From Solobacterium sp. (GTDB taxonomy: Bacteria > Bacillota_I > Bacilli_A > Erysipelotrichales > Erysipelotrichaceae): a stretch of 6,491 nucleotides of DNA. The stretch is taken from contig JAFVFM010000146.1 of the NCBI GenBank assembly GCA_017475415.1, forward strand, positions 1 to 6,491. The letters are read 5' to 3'. The translations under genes and the position numbers were made by a program. Below are positions 5,630-6,491 of this stretch, piece after piece; position 1 is the first letter of the stretch, and every line of letters starts with the position of its first letter. The notes beneath the pieces are model-generated. The model saw nothing but the letters and a program-made list of their open reading frames with translations, made no database searches and had not been told where the DNA came from.

Positions 5630-6491
5630 ATGAGAAGACGTAATGGAAGTTCGTTTATTTATTGGATATTTTTATTTCTCATATTCTCTGGAGGAATAGG
5701 GGCAGTTTTTCCTTTATTTTTAATTATTGGAGTTGTTTTTGCGATTATGTTTGCGGCAGTTTCCACAAACAGAAGGCAAGAAGATATACGAAATACATAT
5801 TATCGTCGTGCTAATAGTACAACAGGTAATTATTATCGAGCGAATAGGCAATCAAAATATTCTGCTGCTCAACTTGCGAAAATTAATGTCTATTTACGTA
5901 GTTGGTTTAGAACACATAAGGCTTTACCTATTGGCTCTAACTTTGAATTAAGAATACATGGGCAACGCTATGCTTCTTTAGCTAGTTTAGATGTATATAG
6001 GGAGAATCAATTAATTTGTTCATTAAATGACTTTGGTAGAAGATATCCAGATTCTTATGATGAAATCATTAAAGAATTAGTGAAGCTTTCTGAACAGGGC
6101 AAAGTTGAAGATATTATTGATGTAGAAGCTAAGGAAACAAATACCGCAAAAGAAGCTGCACCTAAAAAGAAGGGTGCCCAAACGTATATGGATGAAATCA
6201 ATGCCTTAAATGAAGATATACCAGATGAAGGCATTACAAATGGTTTGCATGAAACTTATGCTTTATTAAAACAAATTCAAACTTTGGAACAAAAGTTCCC
6301 TAAATCGAAGGATAAATTGAATCGTTTATATGATTACTATTTACCAATTCTGGTGCGTATTTTGAAACAATATGATAATTTACAAGCTGCCCAAACAGAT
6401 CCTTCTTACCATGAGACAAAAGAAAAGCTAAATCGCACAATCACTTTAATTAATGATGCGATGAAAACCATCATTTCTAGTTTAACGGATC
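5630..6491 (+). CDS. xpaC: XpaC-family membrane protein (5-bromo-4-chloroindolyl phosphate hydrolysis family), 3' end outside the window
   Basis: The reading frame stays open to the window edge (287 full codons). The start has AAGGTGG 5 nt upstream. Residues 10-44 contain two closely spaced hydrophobic helices after a basic N-terminus (MRRRN), so the bulk is probably cytoplasmic. Residues about 45-80 are polar and Arg/Asn/Tyr-rich. Residues about 81-165 look like a small folded domain (LRSWF, FELRIHGQRY, LNDFGRRYPDSYDEI) that I do not recognise. A charged linker at about 168-183 follows, then the helical XpaC domain from about 205 onward (LNRLYDYYLPILVRILKQYD, then KLNRTITLINDAMKTI). The biochemical role of XpaC is not established; the name comes from a colour-substrate phenotype. 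In Bacillus subtilis xpaC sits beside yaaN, a TelA-type toxic-anion resistance gene, so a telA-like gene may follow here. The family call rests mainly on the C-terminal motif. Confidence 0.75.
   Translation, partial: MRRRNGSSFIYWIFLFLIFSGGIGAVFPLFLIIGVVFAIMFAAVSTNRRQEDIRNTYYRRANSTTGNYYRANRQSKYSAAQLAKINVYLRSWFRTHKALPIGSNFELRIHGQRYASLASLDVYRENQLICSLNDFGRRYPDSYDEIIKELVKLSEQGKVEDIIDVEAKETNTAKEAAPKKKGAQTYMDEINALNEDIPDEGITNGLHETYALLKQIQTLEQKFPKSKDKLNRLYDYYLPILVRILKQYDNLQAAQTDPSYHETKEKLNRTITLINDAMKTIISSLTD

Noticed and set aside
5727..5951. Open frame of 74 codons on the + strand inside the XpaC-like gene
   Set aside because: It is in a different frame from the better-supported gene starting at 5630, which has a promoter, Shine-Dalgarno sequence, membrane helices and a family match.

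Overview
The window is AT-rich and reads as a low-GC Gram-positive (Firmicutes/Bacillota) chromosome. All genes are on the + strand, the Shine-Dalgarno sequences are strong (AAAGGAGG, AAGGTGG), the sigma-A-like -10 boxes are TATAAT, and the protein families are typical of Firmicutes. TGG encodes Trp at the conserved Trp positions I read, so nothing points to a recoded Mollicute. The overall style resembles Erysipelotrichia-like gut or oral Firmicutes, but that placement is inference.

Layout. Bases 1-133 hold what may be the last 18 codons of an upstream gene, a weak terminator-like hairpin, and the ribosome-binding site of the first full gene. Bases 134-1696 encode a 520-residue three-part fusion: a GntR-type DNA-binding domain with a helical linker, a TrkA-C/RCK_C ligand-binding domain, and a LicA-like choline/ethanolamine kinase. 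Bases 1697-1975 are non-coding and contain the probable metG promoter and a small hairpin just before the metG ribosome-binding site. Bases 1976-3913 are metG (methionyl-tRNA synthetase with a C-terminal tRNA-binding domain), ended by a clear intrinsic terminator. A new promoter then drives a PTS EIIC-EIIB membrane protein (probable start 3991, end 5553). It keeps the family fold but has lost the EIIB phosphorylation cysteine and several sugar-site residues. After another promoter with an extended -10, an XpaC-family membrane protein starts at 5630 and runs off the window.

The genes do not look like one operon. A terminator and fresh promoters separate metG, the EIIC-like gene and the XpaC-like gene. 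metG is housekeeping. The two most interesting loci are the regulator-kinase fusion, which may couple a nucleotide signal such as c-di-AMP to choline metabolism or a cell-surface or osmolyte response, and the EIIC/EIIB protein, which looks intact as a gene but unable to carry out normal phosphotransfer. Both functional readings are inference from domain content. No mobile element, CRISPR array, tRNA or rRNA was seen.
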